Part shown: piece after piece, positions 38,457 to 47,954 of the stretch | Numbering within the stretch: position 1 is the stretch's first letter | Layout: each line of letters begins with the position of its first letter | Origin: DASPWW01 sp963756745 | Lineage (GTDB): Bacteria; Actinomycetota; Thermoleophilia; Solirubrobacterales; 70-9 | Assembly (NCBI GenBank): GCA_963756745.1 | Contig: CAVWOU010000010.1 | Coordinates: forward strand, 124,001 to 188,000 | Length of the DNA: 64,000 nt | Direction: 5' to 3' | The notes under the pieces: model-generated | The model's database searches: none | Told to the model about the DNA's origin: nothing | Seen by the model: the letters and a program-made list of their open reading frames with translations, nothing else | Program-made: the position numbers and the translations under genes

Positions 38457-39314
38457 ATGGCCGAGCGCCGATCACGCATCTTCGCCCCAGGGCTGCTCGA
38501 CGGACGGGTGTGCCTCGTGTCGGGCGCCGGCAGCGGGCTCGGGCGTGCGACCGCGCTCGAGCTCGCCTCGCTCGGCGCGCTGGTCGTCGGGTGCGGCCGG
38601 CGCCCCGAGCCGCTCGAGGAGACGGCGGCGCTGATCGACGAGGGCGGCGGCACCGGCGAGGCGGTCGCCACCGACATCCGCGACGAGCAGGCGGTCGACG
38701 AGCTCGTCGGAGGGATCCTCGAGCGCCACGGGAGGCTCGACGTGCTCGTCAACAACGCCGGCGGACAGTTCCTCAGCCCCGCCGAGGCGATCTCGCCGAA
38801 GGGCTTTCGCACCGTGGTCGAGCTCAACGTCCAGGGCACGTGGCAGATGACCCACTCCGCCGCGACGAAGGCGTTCATCCCGCAGCGCTCCGGCAAGGTG
38901 GTCAGCGTCACCGTCTCTCCGCACCACGGGATGCCGGGGATGGTCCACACCGGCGCCGCGCGGGCGGCGGTCGAGAACATGATGCGCACGCTCGCGATCG
39001 AGTGGGCGCGCTTCAACATCAAGCTGTGCGCCGTCGCCGCGGGTCAGTTCGACACCGAGGTCCTCCGAACCAAGTACCCGAAGCAGGTGAGCGAGAACGT
39101 CGCGCGCACCGTCCCGCTCGGCCGTCTCGGGACGCCGGAAGAGATGGCGTGGTTGATCGCCTTTCTCGCCTCCCCCGCCGGGGACTTCTTCTCGGGCGCC
39201 GTGCTCACGCTCGACGGCGGGCGCGACAACTGGTTCGGCTCGTGGCCGCCGACCGGGGCGGCGGACGAAGTGGGCTCGCCACTCGCCGAGGAGCGCGAGC
39301 CGCGCGATCGCTAG
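38457..39314 (+). CDS. Short-chain dehydrogenase/reductase lacking the usual Tyr-x3-Lys
   Basis: A 285-residue Rossmann protein: cofactor motif SGAGSGLGRATA, NNAGG, and the C-terminal GGRDNWFG. In the active-site region, where SDRs have Y-x3-K, the sequence reads MVHTGAARAAVENM. This resembles the peroxisomal trans-2-enoyl-CoA reductase / 2,4-dienoyl-CoA reductase branch, in which the canonical Tyr is also displaced. An enoyl-CoA reductase role is therefore plausible in this acyl-CoA region. Its stop overlaps the stop of the arginase-family gene by 4 nt, tail to tail. Confidence 0.82.
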   Translation: MAERRSRIFAPGLLDGRVCLVSGAGSGLGRATALELASLGALVVGCGRRPEPLEETAALIDEGGGTGEAVATDIRDEQAVDELVGGILERHGRLDVLVNNAGGQFLSPAEAISPKGFRTVVELNVQGTWQMTHSAATKAFIPQRSGKVVSVTVSPHHGMPGMVHTGAARAAVENMMRTLAIEWARFNIKLCAVAAGQFDTEVLRTKYPKQVSENVARTVPLGRLGTPEEMAWLIAFLASPAGDFFSGAVLTLDGGRDNWFGSWPPTGAADEVGSPLAEEREPRDR

Positions 39315-40193
39315 CCGCCGTCCAGCGCCCGACCGAGCGCGTCGACGAGCGTCCGCCCGCACGATCGCCCCGGGTCCTTGTCCGGGTTGTAGCACCCGAG
39401 GGAGAACCCGATCAGGGCGTCGAACGCCGCGATCGGGCGCATCAGCGGCTCCAGCTCCTCCCACGTCATTCCGTTCGGCATCAGGTAGTCGGTGGCCGGG
39501 AACACGCCCTGGTCGAGCACGTCGACGTCGAAGTGCAGCCACATCGGGACGCCGGGCTCGACCGCGGCGGCAACCCGCTCGCCGACCGCCGCCGGGCCCT
39601 GTTCGCGGACATCGTCCACCGATACGTGGGTCAGGCCGGGCACGTCCTCGGGCTGCACCATCCCGTAGGCCCGCGACTCCTCCTTGTCGCGGTAGCCCAC
39701 GATCGCGGCGTCGGCGGCGGTGATCGACGCACCGCCCGCCGCCTCCACCCACGCGTCGGGGCCGCGGCCGAGCGCGACCGAGATCGGCATGTCGGCCGCC
39801 TCGCCGGTCGGCGAGGTCCGCCCGTCATAGAGGTCGAGGTGCCCGTCGACGTACGCGAGGCTGACGCGGCCGAGCGCGTCGCGTGCGCCGGCGAGTGCCC
39901 CGGGCAGCTCCGAGCAGCAACCCCCGGCAAGGAACGGCCGCGACGCCGTCCGAGATCATCCCGGAGACGGTGTCTCTCACCGTCGCGGTCGTAGCGAGCA
40001 CGTCGGCGCTGGCGAGGATTCCGGTGTCGGGATCGCGCTCCTCGCCGCGGATGCGCACGTCGAGATCGCCCGCGTCGGCGGCTCCGATTGCGTCGAGCAG
40101 GCCGAGCTCGCGAAGCGCCCTCGGAGCGTGCTCGGTGCCGCCGGACCGACCCACCGAGTCGACGGGGACGCCGACGAAGGTCAGCGCGCTCAT
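39311..40193 (-). pseudogene. Arginase/agmatinase-family hydrolase, one frameshift
   Basis: A ureohydrolase-fold protein of about 290 residues once one frameshift near 39937 is bridged. The N-terminal part ends at DGVAAVP; after the shift it continues FLAGGCCSELPG, YVDGHLDLYDG and WLHFDVDVLDQG, the last two being Mn-binding motifs. The first Mn motif, usually GGDHS, reads GGCCS, so a ligand histidine appears to be missing and activity may differ from arginase. It starts the operon side by side with an LLM oxidoreductase (ATGA overlap). A consensus indel is possible. Confidence 0.75.
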
Positions 40194-41125
40194 GCCACCG
40201 CGAGCTCCCCGATCAGGGCCACGCCGTCGAGGTCGCGGTGCAGGAGATGCTGGAACATCACCCGTTCCACCCCCGCCTCCTCGAGCTCGGCGAGCTGCTC
40301 GCGGACCTCCTCGAGGGTGCCCACGATCCAGTTGACGGGGAGCCCCGCGATGTATGCGCCGACGTCCCCGGCGTCCTCGCGTCGATGCTCGGCCAGGCGG
40401 CGCGCGCGATCGACGAGGTCCGCCTCGTCGGCCCCGATCAGCGAGCCCGTCATCAGCGAGATCGTGAGCCGGTCACGGCCGGCGTTCTCGCACGCCTCCG
40501 TCAGGGCGCGGCTGCGCTCCCGGGCGTCGTCGAGGCCCATCATCACCAGGTTGTACTCGTCGGCCCACCGCACCGCGAGCGCGATGCTCCGCCGCCGTGC
40601 CCTGCCGCCGATGATCAGGTTCGGGGGGCTCACAGGCTTCGGCAGCGCGTCGAGGCCTCGGAGCCGGTAGTGGTCGCCCTCGAACGTCAAATCGGTCTCG
40701 CGCCACTCGCGGTGGACGATCTCGACCTGCTCCTCGAGCATCCGCAGCCGCACGCCGGTGTCGGGAAAGGGAAAGCCGTACGCGGCGTGCTCGGCCTCGA
40801 GCCATCCGGCGCCCATGCCCACCTCGATCCGCCCGCCGCCCGAGATGTGGTCGGCCGTGACCGCGGACTTCGCGAGCACCGAGGGATGCCGGAAGGTGGC
40901 GGGGGAGACGAGTGTCCCGAGGCGAAGCTCGGAGGTGACGGCGGCGAGCGCGCTGATCGTCGTCCACGCGTCGAGCGATCCGCGCTCGTGCCTGCCCACG
41001 ACCGAGAGGTAGTGATCGGACCGGAACATCGTCTCGATGGGGGAGCGCTCGCAGGCCTCGGCGAGGGCGAGCCACTCCTCCCAGGTGACGCCCTCCTGGC
41101 TCTCGATCATGAGGCAGACGCGCAT
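40190..41125 (-). CDS. LLM-class (probably F420-dependent) oxidoreductase
   Basis: A 311-residue luciferase-like barrel protein. Signatures are SDHYLSVVGRHERGSLDAW, LGTLVSPATFRHPSVLAKSA, and GRIEVGMGAGWLEAEHAAYG, the pattern of F420-dependent actinobacterial enzymes. It is likely to transfer hydride to or from a small organic substrate. Its stop overlaps the start of the arginase-family gene (ATGA). An FabG-like SDR lies upstream on the same strand. Confidence 0.87.
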   Translation of the reverse strand: MRVCLMIESQEGVTWEEWLALAEACERSPIETMFRSDHYLSVVGRHERGSLDAWTTISALAAVTSELRLGTLVSPATFRHPSVLAKSAVTADHISGGGRIEVGMGAGWLEAEHAAYGFPFPDTGVRLRMLEEQVEIVHREWRETDLTFEGDHYRLRGLDALPKPVSPPNLIIGGRARRRSIALAVRWADEYNLVMMGLDDARERSRALTEACENAGRDRLTISLMTGSLIGADEADLVDRARRLAEHRREDAGDVGAYIAGLPVNWIVGTLEEVREQLAELEEAGVERVMFQHLLHRDLDGVALIGELAVA

Positions 41126-41153
41126 CGGTGTCAGCCGGACCGAGTCACGTGGT

Positions 41154-41984
41154 CTACATCGTCATCCCGCTGAACTGCCCGCCGGTCACGTTGATGATCT
41201 GGCCGTGGACGTAGTTCGACAGGCGTGAGGACAGGAACAGCACCGGCCCCGCTGCCTCGTCCGGGCGCGCCGGGCGGCCCAGCGGGATCGTCATCGACGC
41301 CATCGCCCTCATCTGCCCCGGGATGCCGAGTTCCACGTCCTCACCGGTGGGGGCCTTCATCGTCTCGCCCTTCTCCTTCTCCTGGGTGAGCCGAGTCTCG
41401 ACGAACCCGAACGCGACCGCGTTGCAGTTGATCTTGAACTGACCCCACTCCTTGGCGATCGTCTTCGTGAGCCCGGTGACCCCCGCCTTCGCCGCGGAGT
41501 AGTTCGCCTGGCCGGCGTTGCCCATCGTTCCGGAGATCGAGGTGACGTTGACGATCTTTCGGAACACCTCTTCGCCGGCGTCGCGCTCCTGCTTCGCGGC
41601 CTCGCGCCATGCGGGTGCCAGCGCGCGGATCATCCGGAATGGGACGACGGTGTGGATGTCGAGCATCGCCTGGAACTGCTCGTCGGACATCTTGTGCACG
41701 ACGCCGTCCCATGTGTAGCCGGCGTTGTTGATCACGATGTCCACCTGGCCGAACTCGTCGAGTGCCGTCTTCACGAGTTCGTCGGGGATGCCGGGCTTGG
41801 TCAGATCGCCGGCGAAGACGGCGGTCTCGCCGTCGATCTCGCCCGCGGCCTGCTCGGCGATCTCGCCGTCGATGTCGTTGACGAGCACCCGCGCCCCCTC
41901 GCCCGCGAACAGCTCCGCCGTGGCCCGCCCGATGCCGCGCGCGGACCCGGTGATGATCGCGGCCTTGCCGTCGAGCATTCCCAT
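41154..41984 (-). CDS. FabG-like 3-oxoacyl reductase (SDR)
   Basis: A 276-residue NAD(P)-dependent reductase. GSARGIGRATAELF is the cofactor loop. NNAG, the catalytic Ser (VTSISGTMG), Y-x3-K (NYSAAKAG) and the C-terminal INVTGGQFSGM are all intact. An insertion of about 20 residues (EKEKGETMKAPTGEDVELG) lies before the last helices. Probable substrates are 3-hydroxyacyl/3-oxoacyl-CoA or ACP. The ATG at 41984 follows AGGAGA. It is downstream of an acyl-CoA dehydrogenase on the same strand, fitting beta-oxidation. Confidence 0.9.
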   Translation of the reverse strand: MGMLDGKAAIITGSARGIGRATAELFAGEGARVLVNDIDGEIAEQAAGEIDGETAVFAGDLTKPGIPDELVKTALDEFGQVDIVINNAGYTWDGVVHKMSDEQFQAMLDIHTVVPFRMIRALAPAWREAAKQERDAGEEVFRKIVNVTSISGTMGNAGQANYSAAKAGVTGLTKTIAKEWGQFKINCNAVAFGFVETRLTQEKEKGETMKAPTGEDVELGIPGQMRAMASMTIPLGRPARPDEAAGPVLFLSSRLSNYVHGQIINVTGGQFSGMTM

Positions 41985-42049
41985 CCTTCGAGTCTCCTTT
42001 GGTCGTGACGCTTGCGTACGCCGCCGGGACTCTATGCGCTGCGCCACCG

Positions 42050-43228
42050 CTACCCGATGAGCTGGCGGCCGAGGATCTCCTTCATGATCTCGTCGGTTCC
42101 GCCGCCGATCGGCCCGAGGCGCGCGTCGCGAAGCGCGCGCTCGATCCCGTACTCGCGCATGTAGCCGTAGCCACCGTGGATCTGCAGGCACTCTTCGGCG
42201 ACCTCGACCATCGCCCGCTGGGTGAACAGCTTCGCCATCGTCACCTCGCGGACCGGGTCCTCTCCGTCGGCGAACAGGCGGAGCGCGTGGTACGTGAGCG
42301 AGCGCGAGGCGTCGATCTTCGTCGCCATCTCGGCAAACTTGTGGCGGATCGCCTGGAAGCGGCCGATCGGCTTGCCGAACGCTTGTCGTTCCTTGGCGTA
42401 GGAGAGCGTGGTCGCGAAGACCCGCCGCATCCCGCCGACGGCCGCGAGCGCCATCAGCAGCCTCTCCCACGAGAAGTTGGCCATGATCAGGTAGAAGCCG
42501 CGGTTCTCGTCGCCGAGCAGGTTCTCCGCCGGCACCTCGACGTCGGTGAACGACAGCTCGCCGGTGTCCGACGAGTGCCAGCCCATCTTCTCGAGCTTGC
42601 TCGTGACCTCGTAGCCGGGCATGTCGCGTTCAAGCACCAGGAATGAGAGCCCCTGGTGGCCGCCCTCCTCGGTCGTCTTCACGGCGCAGACGAGGAAGTC
42701 CGCGCGCACCCCGTTGGTGATGAACGTCTTCGAGCCGTTGACGACGAAGCCGCCGGAGACCTTACGGGCGAAGGTCCGGATCGCGGCGACGTCCGAGCCG
42801 CCGCCTGGCTCGGTGATTCCAAGTGCGCCGATCCGCTCACCCCGGATCGCGGGGCGAAGCCAGCGCTCGTGCTGGTCGGTGGTGCCGAAGTTGAAGATCG
42901 GCGGCGTCGCGATCCCCGTCTGTGCCCCGAGCCCGGCCCCGACCCCGCCGGACGCGCCGGAGCGTGCCAGCTCCTCGATCCACACGGCGTCGTGGACGTA
43001 GTCGCCCCCCTGGCCACCGAGCCGCTCCGGGTACTTGAGGCCGAGGAACCCGAGCTCGCCGCAGCGCACGAAGAGCTCGCGCGGGAACTCGCGGGCTTCT
43101 TCCCACTCGTCCACGTGCGGAGCGATCTCGTTGCGCACGAAGCGGCCGACCGACTCGCGAAGCTGCTCGTGCTCGTCCGTGAACGGCGGGATGAGCGCGC
43201 GCTCTCCGGTGTCCTTGATGACGCTCAC
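42050..43228 (-). CDS. Acyl-CoA dehydrogenase (copy 1)
   Basis: A 392-residue FAD flavoenzyme introducing an alpha,beta double bond into an acyl-CoA. Motifs are ALGITEPGGGSDVAAIRT (FAD/acyl site), SKTFITNG, AFGKPIGRFQAIRHKFAEM and IHGGYGYMREY. Near the end the sequence is GGGTDEI, without the Glu that short- and medium-chain enzymes use here, so the base must lie elsewhere, as in isovaleryl/long-chain types (inference). The GTG at 43228 is chosen. The open frame upstream runs through the 66-nt repeat and would add MWVGGE-like residues, as at rubredoxin. Confidence 0.92.
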   Translation of the reverse strand: MSVIKDTGERALIPPFTDEHEQLRESVGRFVRNEIAPHVDEWEEAREFPRELFVRCGELGFLGLKYPERLGGQGGDYVHDAVWIEELARSGASGGVGAGLGAQTGIATPPIFNFGTTDQHERWLRPAIRGERIGALGITEPGGGSDVAAIRTFARKVSGGFVVNGSKTFITNGVRADFLVCAVKTTEEGGHQGLSFLVLERDMPGYEVTSKLEKMGWHSSDTGELSFTDVEVPAENLLGDENRGFYLIMANFSWERLLMALAAVGGMRRVFATTLSYAKERQAFGKPIGRFQAIRHKFAEMATKIDASRSLTYHALRLFADGEDPVREVTMAKLFTQRAMVEVAEECLQIHGGYGYMREYGIERALRDARLGPIGGGTDEIMKEILGRQLIG

Positions 43229-43238
43229 AGCAACCGGA

Positions 43239-43304
43239 ATGCTCGCGCGCGGCCCATGATCAACTTCCCCACCCACCCACACCCTTGTCGAGCCGCGCGC
43301 TCAC
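43239..43304 (-). repeat. 66-nt G-quadruplex element, copy B, upstream of acyl-CoA dehydrogenase
   Basis: On the minus strand it matches 20885-20950 at 56 of 66 positions without gaps. It includes GGGTGTGGGTGGGTGGGG (43284-43267). It ends 10 nt before the GTG at 43228 and overlaps the stop codon of the SnoaL-like gene by 4 nt. Confidence 0.65.
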
Positions 43305-43711
43305 AGCGTCGTGTAGCCGCGCCCCTCGAAGTCGAACCCGAGCAGGTCGCCGCGCGGGTTCCCGGCGTCGCCGTGGTGGTAGGCCCGAATCTCGGCGATC
43401 CGCCCGTCGCGAAACCGGAACCACTCCGTGCCGCGGTTGATCCGCGGCTCGCCCGACTTCGGGTCGCGCCACGTCATCGCCCACTCGATCACCGCCTCGT
43501 CGCCCTGCTCGATCGCGTGCTCGAGGTGCCACCGGCCCCTGAGGTTGTCGACCGCCCACCGCGTGTTCTCGCCGATCGCCCGCGCGCCCTCGTGCGGCCC
43601 CAGGCGCGTGTAGTAGTGCACCGCGTCCTCGGTGAAGTGCTCGGCGACCCGGTCGGGGTCACCCGTGTTCAGCGCCTCGTAGTAGGAGCGGATGTGGTCG
43701 AGGTTGGACAG
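43301..43711 (-). CDS. SnoaL/NTF2-like domain protein, probable CTG start
   Basis: A 136-residue cone-shaped alpha+beta protein of the SnoaL-like/limonene-epoxide-hydrolase superfamily: SNLDHIRSYYEALNTGDPDRVAEHFTEDAVHYY at the N-terminus (the start of the first helix through the first strand) and WFRFRDGRIAEIRAYHH later. A GTG at 43621 would delete the first helix. The only start that keeps the fold is CTG at 43711, exactly 8 nt after TAGGCT. The family includes isomerases, hydrolases and binding proteins; the role here is unknown. It sits between two acyl-CoA dehydrogenase genes on the same strand. Confidence 0.72.
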   Translation of the reverse strand: MSNLDHIRSYYEALNTGDPDRVAEHFTEDAVHYYTRLGPHEGARAIGENTRWAVDNLRGRWHLEHAIEQGDEAVIEWAMTWRDPKSGEPRINRGTEWFRFRDGRIAEIRAYHHGDAGNPRGDLLGFDFEGRGYTTL

Positions 43712-43719
43712 CCCGGGCG

Positions 43720-43725
43720 AGCCTA
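43720..43725 (-). promoter_or_regulatory. -10 box of the SnoaL-like gene
   Basis: TAGGCT on the minus strand, 8 nt before the CTG at 43711. It is the main support for that unusual start codon. Confidence 0.45.
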
Positions 43726-43748
43726 CCGGGCCTTTGCCTTCGCAGCCG

Positions 43749-44957
<1,209 letters not shown>

Positions 44958-45057
44958 TGGCCCTCCTCGTGTCGGTCGGGAAGCCGGCGCGCGACGCCGG
45001 CGCGTCGGTGGGCGAAGCCTAGCGAAAAGTAGGCAGTCGTACTTCATACTTTCTGGA

Positions 45058-45888
45058 ATGTCGTTAAGGTGGCGTTCGCGCCGGGATCGATCGCAGCTTC
45101 AAGTGGCCGACTACGAACAGCTCCTGTACCGGGTCTCGGACGGCGTGGCCACGGTCACGCTCAACCGGCCGGAGCAGCGCAACGCGCTCTCGCCTCAGCT
45201 CCTCGCCGAGCTGGTCGACGCGACGCACGCGGCGCGCGACGACGACTCGGTCCGGGCGATGGTGCTGACGGGCGCGGGAGAGAAGGTGTTCTGCGCCGGT
45301 GCCGACCTCGGGGGTTTCGCGGCCGACGCGCCGCTCGTGCAGAAGCACTACGGGTCCGACCTCTTCCTGGAGTTCTTCCGGACCATGCCGCGGCTGGGCA
45401 AGCCGTCGCTGTGCGCGGCGAACGGCCACGTGCTCGCGGGCGGCCTCGGCCTGGCGCTCTCCTGCGACCTCGTGATCGCAAGGGAGGGGGCGACGTTCGG
45501 CACTCCGGAGATCAACGTCGGCGCGTTCCCCTACATGATCATGTCGTTGATCTATCGCAACGTGCCGCGAAAGGTGGTCAACGAGATGATCCTGCTCGGC
45601 GGGCGGATGAGCGCGGACGACGCGGTGCGCCATGGGCTTGCGAACAGGGTCGTACCGGCGGACGAGTTCGACGCCGCGGTGGCTGAATGGGCTGGCAAGC
45701 TCGCGTCGAAGAGCCCCGTGCTGATGCGGCTCGGCCACGACGCGATGTACCGCCAGCAGGACATGGCGCTCGACGACGCGCTCGAGTACCTGCGCTCGCA
45801 GCTCTCGCTGACGTTCACCACCGAGGACATCCAGGAGGGCGTGCAGGCGTTCTTCGAAAAGCGCGAGCCGGAATGGAAGGGGCGCTGA
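45058..45888 (+). CDS. Enoyl-CoA hydratase/isomerase
   Basis: A 276-residue crotonase-fold protein: RPEQRNALSPQLLAEL, GEKVFCAGADLGGF (oxyanion loop), ANGHVLAGGLGLALSCDLVIA, and the C-terminal GVQAFFEKREPEW. It probably hydrates or isomerises an enoyl-CoA. The ATG at 45058 lies close to TACTTT (45047-45052); the GTG at 45103 is an alternative that removes a basic leader. Its stop shares a base with the start of the carboxyltransferase gene (TGATG). It is divergent from acyl-CoA dehydrogenase copy 2. Confidence 0.9.
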   Translation: MSLRWRSRRDRSQLQVADYEQLLYRVSDGVATVTLNRPEQRNALSPQLLAELVDATHAARDDDSVRAMVLTGAGEKVFCAGADLGGFAADAPLVQKHYGSDLFLEFFRTMPRLGKPSLCAANGHVLAGGLGLALSCDLVIAREGATFGTPEINVGAFPYMIMSLIYRNVPRKVVNEMILLGGRMSADDAVRHGLANRVVPADEFDAAVAEWAGKLASKSPVLMRLGHDAMYRQQDMALDDALEYLRSQLSLTFTTEDIQEGVQAFFEKREPEWKGR

Positions 45889-47546
45889 TGGGGGATCAAG
45901 CGGAGGAGCCGACCAAGGTCGATCGGACCAGAACGGACCCCGCCGCTCCCGGACGCGAAGCGGAGGAAGCGGCGGGCATTGATTCCGCGGCGGGCAGTGG
46001 TTTGCACGATCTGGTCGAAGACCTTCACGCGCGGCGCGAGCGCGCGAAGCTCGGCGGCGGCGAGGAGAAGATCGCCGTTCAGCACGAGCGCGGCAAGCTG
46101 ACGGCGCGCGAGCGGATCGACTTGCTCGTCGATCCCGGGACGTTCGTCGAGATCGGGATCCAGGCCGGCCCCCACTTCTCGCAGCGCGCGATGGACGGCC
46201 GGGAGGCGCCCGCCGACGGCGTGATCACCGGCTGGGGGAACGTCGACGGTCGCCCGTGCTGCATCGCGGCGTACGACTTCACGGTGATGGCGGGCTCGAT
46301 GGGGGTCACCGGCGAGCAGAAGGTCGGCCGGCTGCGCGAGATGGCGCTCCAGAAGCGGATGCCGTTGATCTGGCTGCTCGACTCGGCGGGCGCGAGGATC
46401 CAGGAGGCCTCCGGGTCGATCTTCGCCGGCTCGGGCCACCTGTTCCGCGAGGAGGTGACGATGTCGGGCGTCGTCCCGCTGGTAGCCGCGATGATGGGCC
46501 CGTGCGCCGCCGGGACCGCGTACGTCCCCGGTCTCTCCGACTTCGTCCCGATGGTCGTCGGTCAGGGGGCGATGGCGCTCGCCGGGCCGCACCTGACCAA
46601 GGCGGTGACCGGCGAGGACATCTCGATGGAGGAGCTCGGCGGAGCCAAGGTCCACTGCCGCAAGTCGGGTGTCGGCGACCTCGAGGTGAAGGACGACGCC
46701 GAGTGCATCGCCGCAGTGAAGAGCTACCTGTCCTTCTTCCCATCCAACTGCGAGGAGCCGCCGCCGCTGCGGGACGCCTCCGACCCCGAGGACCGGATGT
46801 CGGAGAAGCTGCTTGACATCGTTCCCGAGTCCTCGCGGCAGCCGTACGACATGTACGAGGTGATCCGCGAGATCGTCGACGACGGCGAGATCTTCGACAT
46901 CAAGCCGAAGTTCGCGCGGACGATCATCACCTGCCTGGCGCGGTTCGGCGGGCGCCCCGCCGGGATCGTCGCGAGCCAGCCGAAGCATCTCGGCGGCATC
47001 CTCGAGAACGACTCCGCCGACAAGGCGGCGCGGTTCATCAACCTCTGCGACGCGTTCAACATCCCGCTCGTCTTCCTCCAGGACGTCCCCGGGTTCATGG
47101 TCGGCTCGAAGGTCGAGCACGCGGGGATCATTCGCCACGGGGCGAAGATGCTGTACGCGGTCTCGCGCGCGACCGTGCCGAAGGTCACGGTGATCGTGCG
47201 CAAGGCTTACGGCGCCGGCTACTACGTGATGTGCGGCAGGGCTTACGAGCCGGACCTGATCGTCGCGTGGCCGAGCGCCGAGATCTCCGTCATGGGCCCC
47301 GAGGGCGCGGTCAACATCATCGGCCGGTCGGCGATCGAGGCATCCGACGACCCCGACGCGACGCGCGAGCAGATGCTCGCCGAGATCAAGAAGTCGATCG
47401 ACCCCTACATCGCGGCGAAGAACGACCTCGTCGACGACATCATCGACCCGCGCGAGACCCGCCCCACGATCGTCCGGGGGTTGCGGATGGCGAAGGACAA
47501 GCGGATCGAGCGACCGTGGCGCAAGCACGGAGTGATGCCGGTGTGA
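45888..47546 (+). CDS. Acyl-CoA carboxylase carboxyltransferase (beta) subunit
   Basis: A 552-residue biotin-dependent carboxyltransferase that moves CO2 from carboxybiotin to acetyl-, propionyl- or another acyl-CoA. Two crotonase-like halves carry the oxyanion glycine pairs (DSAGARIQEASGSIF and FLQDVPGFMVGSKVEHAG), and KAYGAGYYVMCG is typical of the AccD/PccB group. About 40 low-complexity residues precede the first helix (DLVEDLHARRERAKLGGG) and include a short repeat shared with the MerR gene leader. No biotin carboxylase is in the window; the biotinyl protein at 29.6 kb is a possible carrier partner. Confidence 0.93.
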   Translation: MGDQAEEPTKVDRTRTDPAAPGREAEEAAGIDSAAGSGLHDLVEDLHARRERAKLGGGEEKIAVQHERGKLTARERIDLLVDPGTFVEIGIQAGPHFSQRAMDGREAPADGVITGWGNVDGRPCCIAAYDFTVMAGSMGVTGEQKVGRLREMALQKRMPLIWLLDSAGARIQEASGSIFAGSGHLFREEVTMSGVVPLVAAMMGPCAAGTAYVPGLSDFVPMVVGQGAMALAGPHLTKAVTGEDISMEELGGAKVHCRKSGVGDLEVKDDAECIAAVKSYLSFFPSNCEEPPPLRDASDPEDRMSEKLLDIVPESSRQPYDMYEVIREIVDDGEIFDIKPKFARTIITCLARFGGRPAGIVASQPKHLGGILENDSADKAARFINLCDAFNIPLVFLQDVPGFMVGSKVEHAGIIRHGAKMLYAVSRATVPKVTVIVRKAYGAGYYVMCGRAYEPDLIVAWPSAEISVMGPEGAVNIIGRSAIEASDDPDATREQMLAEIKKSIDPYIAAKNDLVDDIIDPRETRPTIVRGLRMAKDKRIERPWRKHGVMPV

Positions 47547-47552
47547 TCGGTC

Positions 47553-47580
47553 GCTCGTTGCTAGTTGCTCGGTGCTCGAC
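47553..47580 (-). repeat. Heptad array, left end (4 units)
   Basis: Four 7-nt units of consensus GCTCGTT on the plus strand (AACGAGC on the minus). It starts 6 nt after the carboxyltransferase stop and contains the stop codon of the four-helix-bundle gene. It is inverted relative to the array at 47955-47989. Confidence 0.7.
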
Positions 47581-47920
47581 GGCGGTGCGCCCGGTGGAGC
47601 CCGTTCACCAGCTTTCCGACGCGCGCTGCGCGCGTCCGAAAGGCCTCGTCGGCGAGAAGGGAACGAGTCAACGCGCGCTCAATCCAGTGTTGTGTCTCGT
47701 AGACCGAACCGCGCGCGAAAACGAGGAACCGCTCCTGGTCGGCGGGGGTCGCACGCCCGTAGGCCTCAGCGAGGTTGGCGCCCACCGAGTCCGCAGACCT
47801 GACCAGTTGAACGCCCAGCGTCCACTGATCAAGCGAACCCCAGGCACGCACGATTCCGCGCAGATCATCTGCCAGGGCGACCGCCAGTTTGTAGGCATCG
47901 AGGTCCTCGAAGCTCGCCAC
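47561..47920 (-). CDS. Four-helix-bundle protein (S23/IVP, bAvd-like family)
   Basis: A 119-residue all-helical protein of the family named after the intervening-sequence proteins of 23S rRNA and related to Avd of diversity-generating retroelements. Signatures are FEDLDAYKLAVALADDL, LGVQLVRSADSVGANLAEAYGR and RGSVYETQHWIERA. Family members form pentameric barrels that bind nucleic acid; the cellular role of stand-alone copies is unresolved. Here the gene is bracketed by heptad arrays in opposite orientation and interrupts an acyl-CoA gene cluster. Its codons look less GC-biased than its neighbours, which suggests insertion as a unit. Confidence 0.85.
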   Translation of the reverse strand: MASFEDLDAYKLAVALADDLRGIVRAWGSLDQWTLGVQLVRSADSVGANLAEAYGRATPADQERFLVFARGSVYETQHWIERALTRSLLADEAFRTRAARVGKLVNGLHRAHRRRAPSN

Positions 47921-47954
47921 ACCGAGTCAAGCCGGACGCACGACCGCTTCTCCC

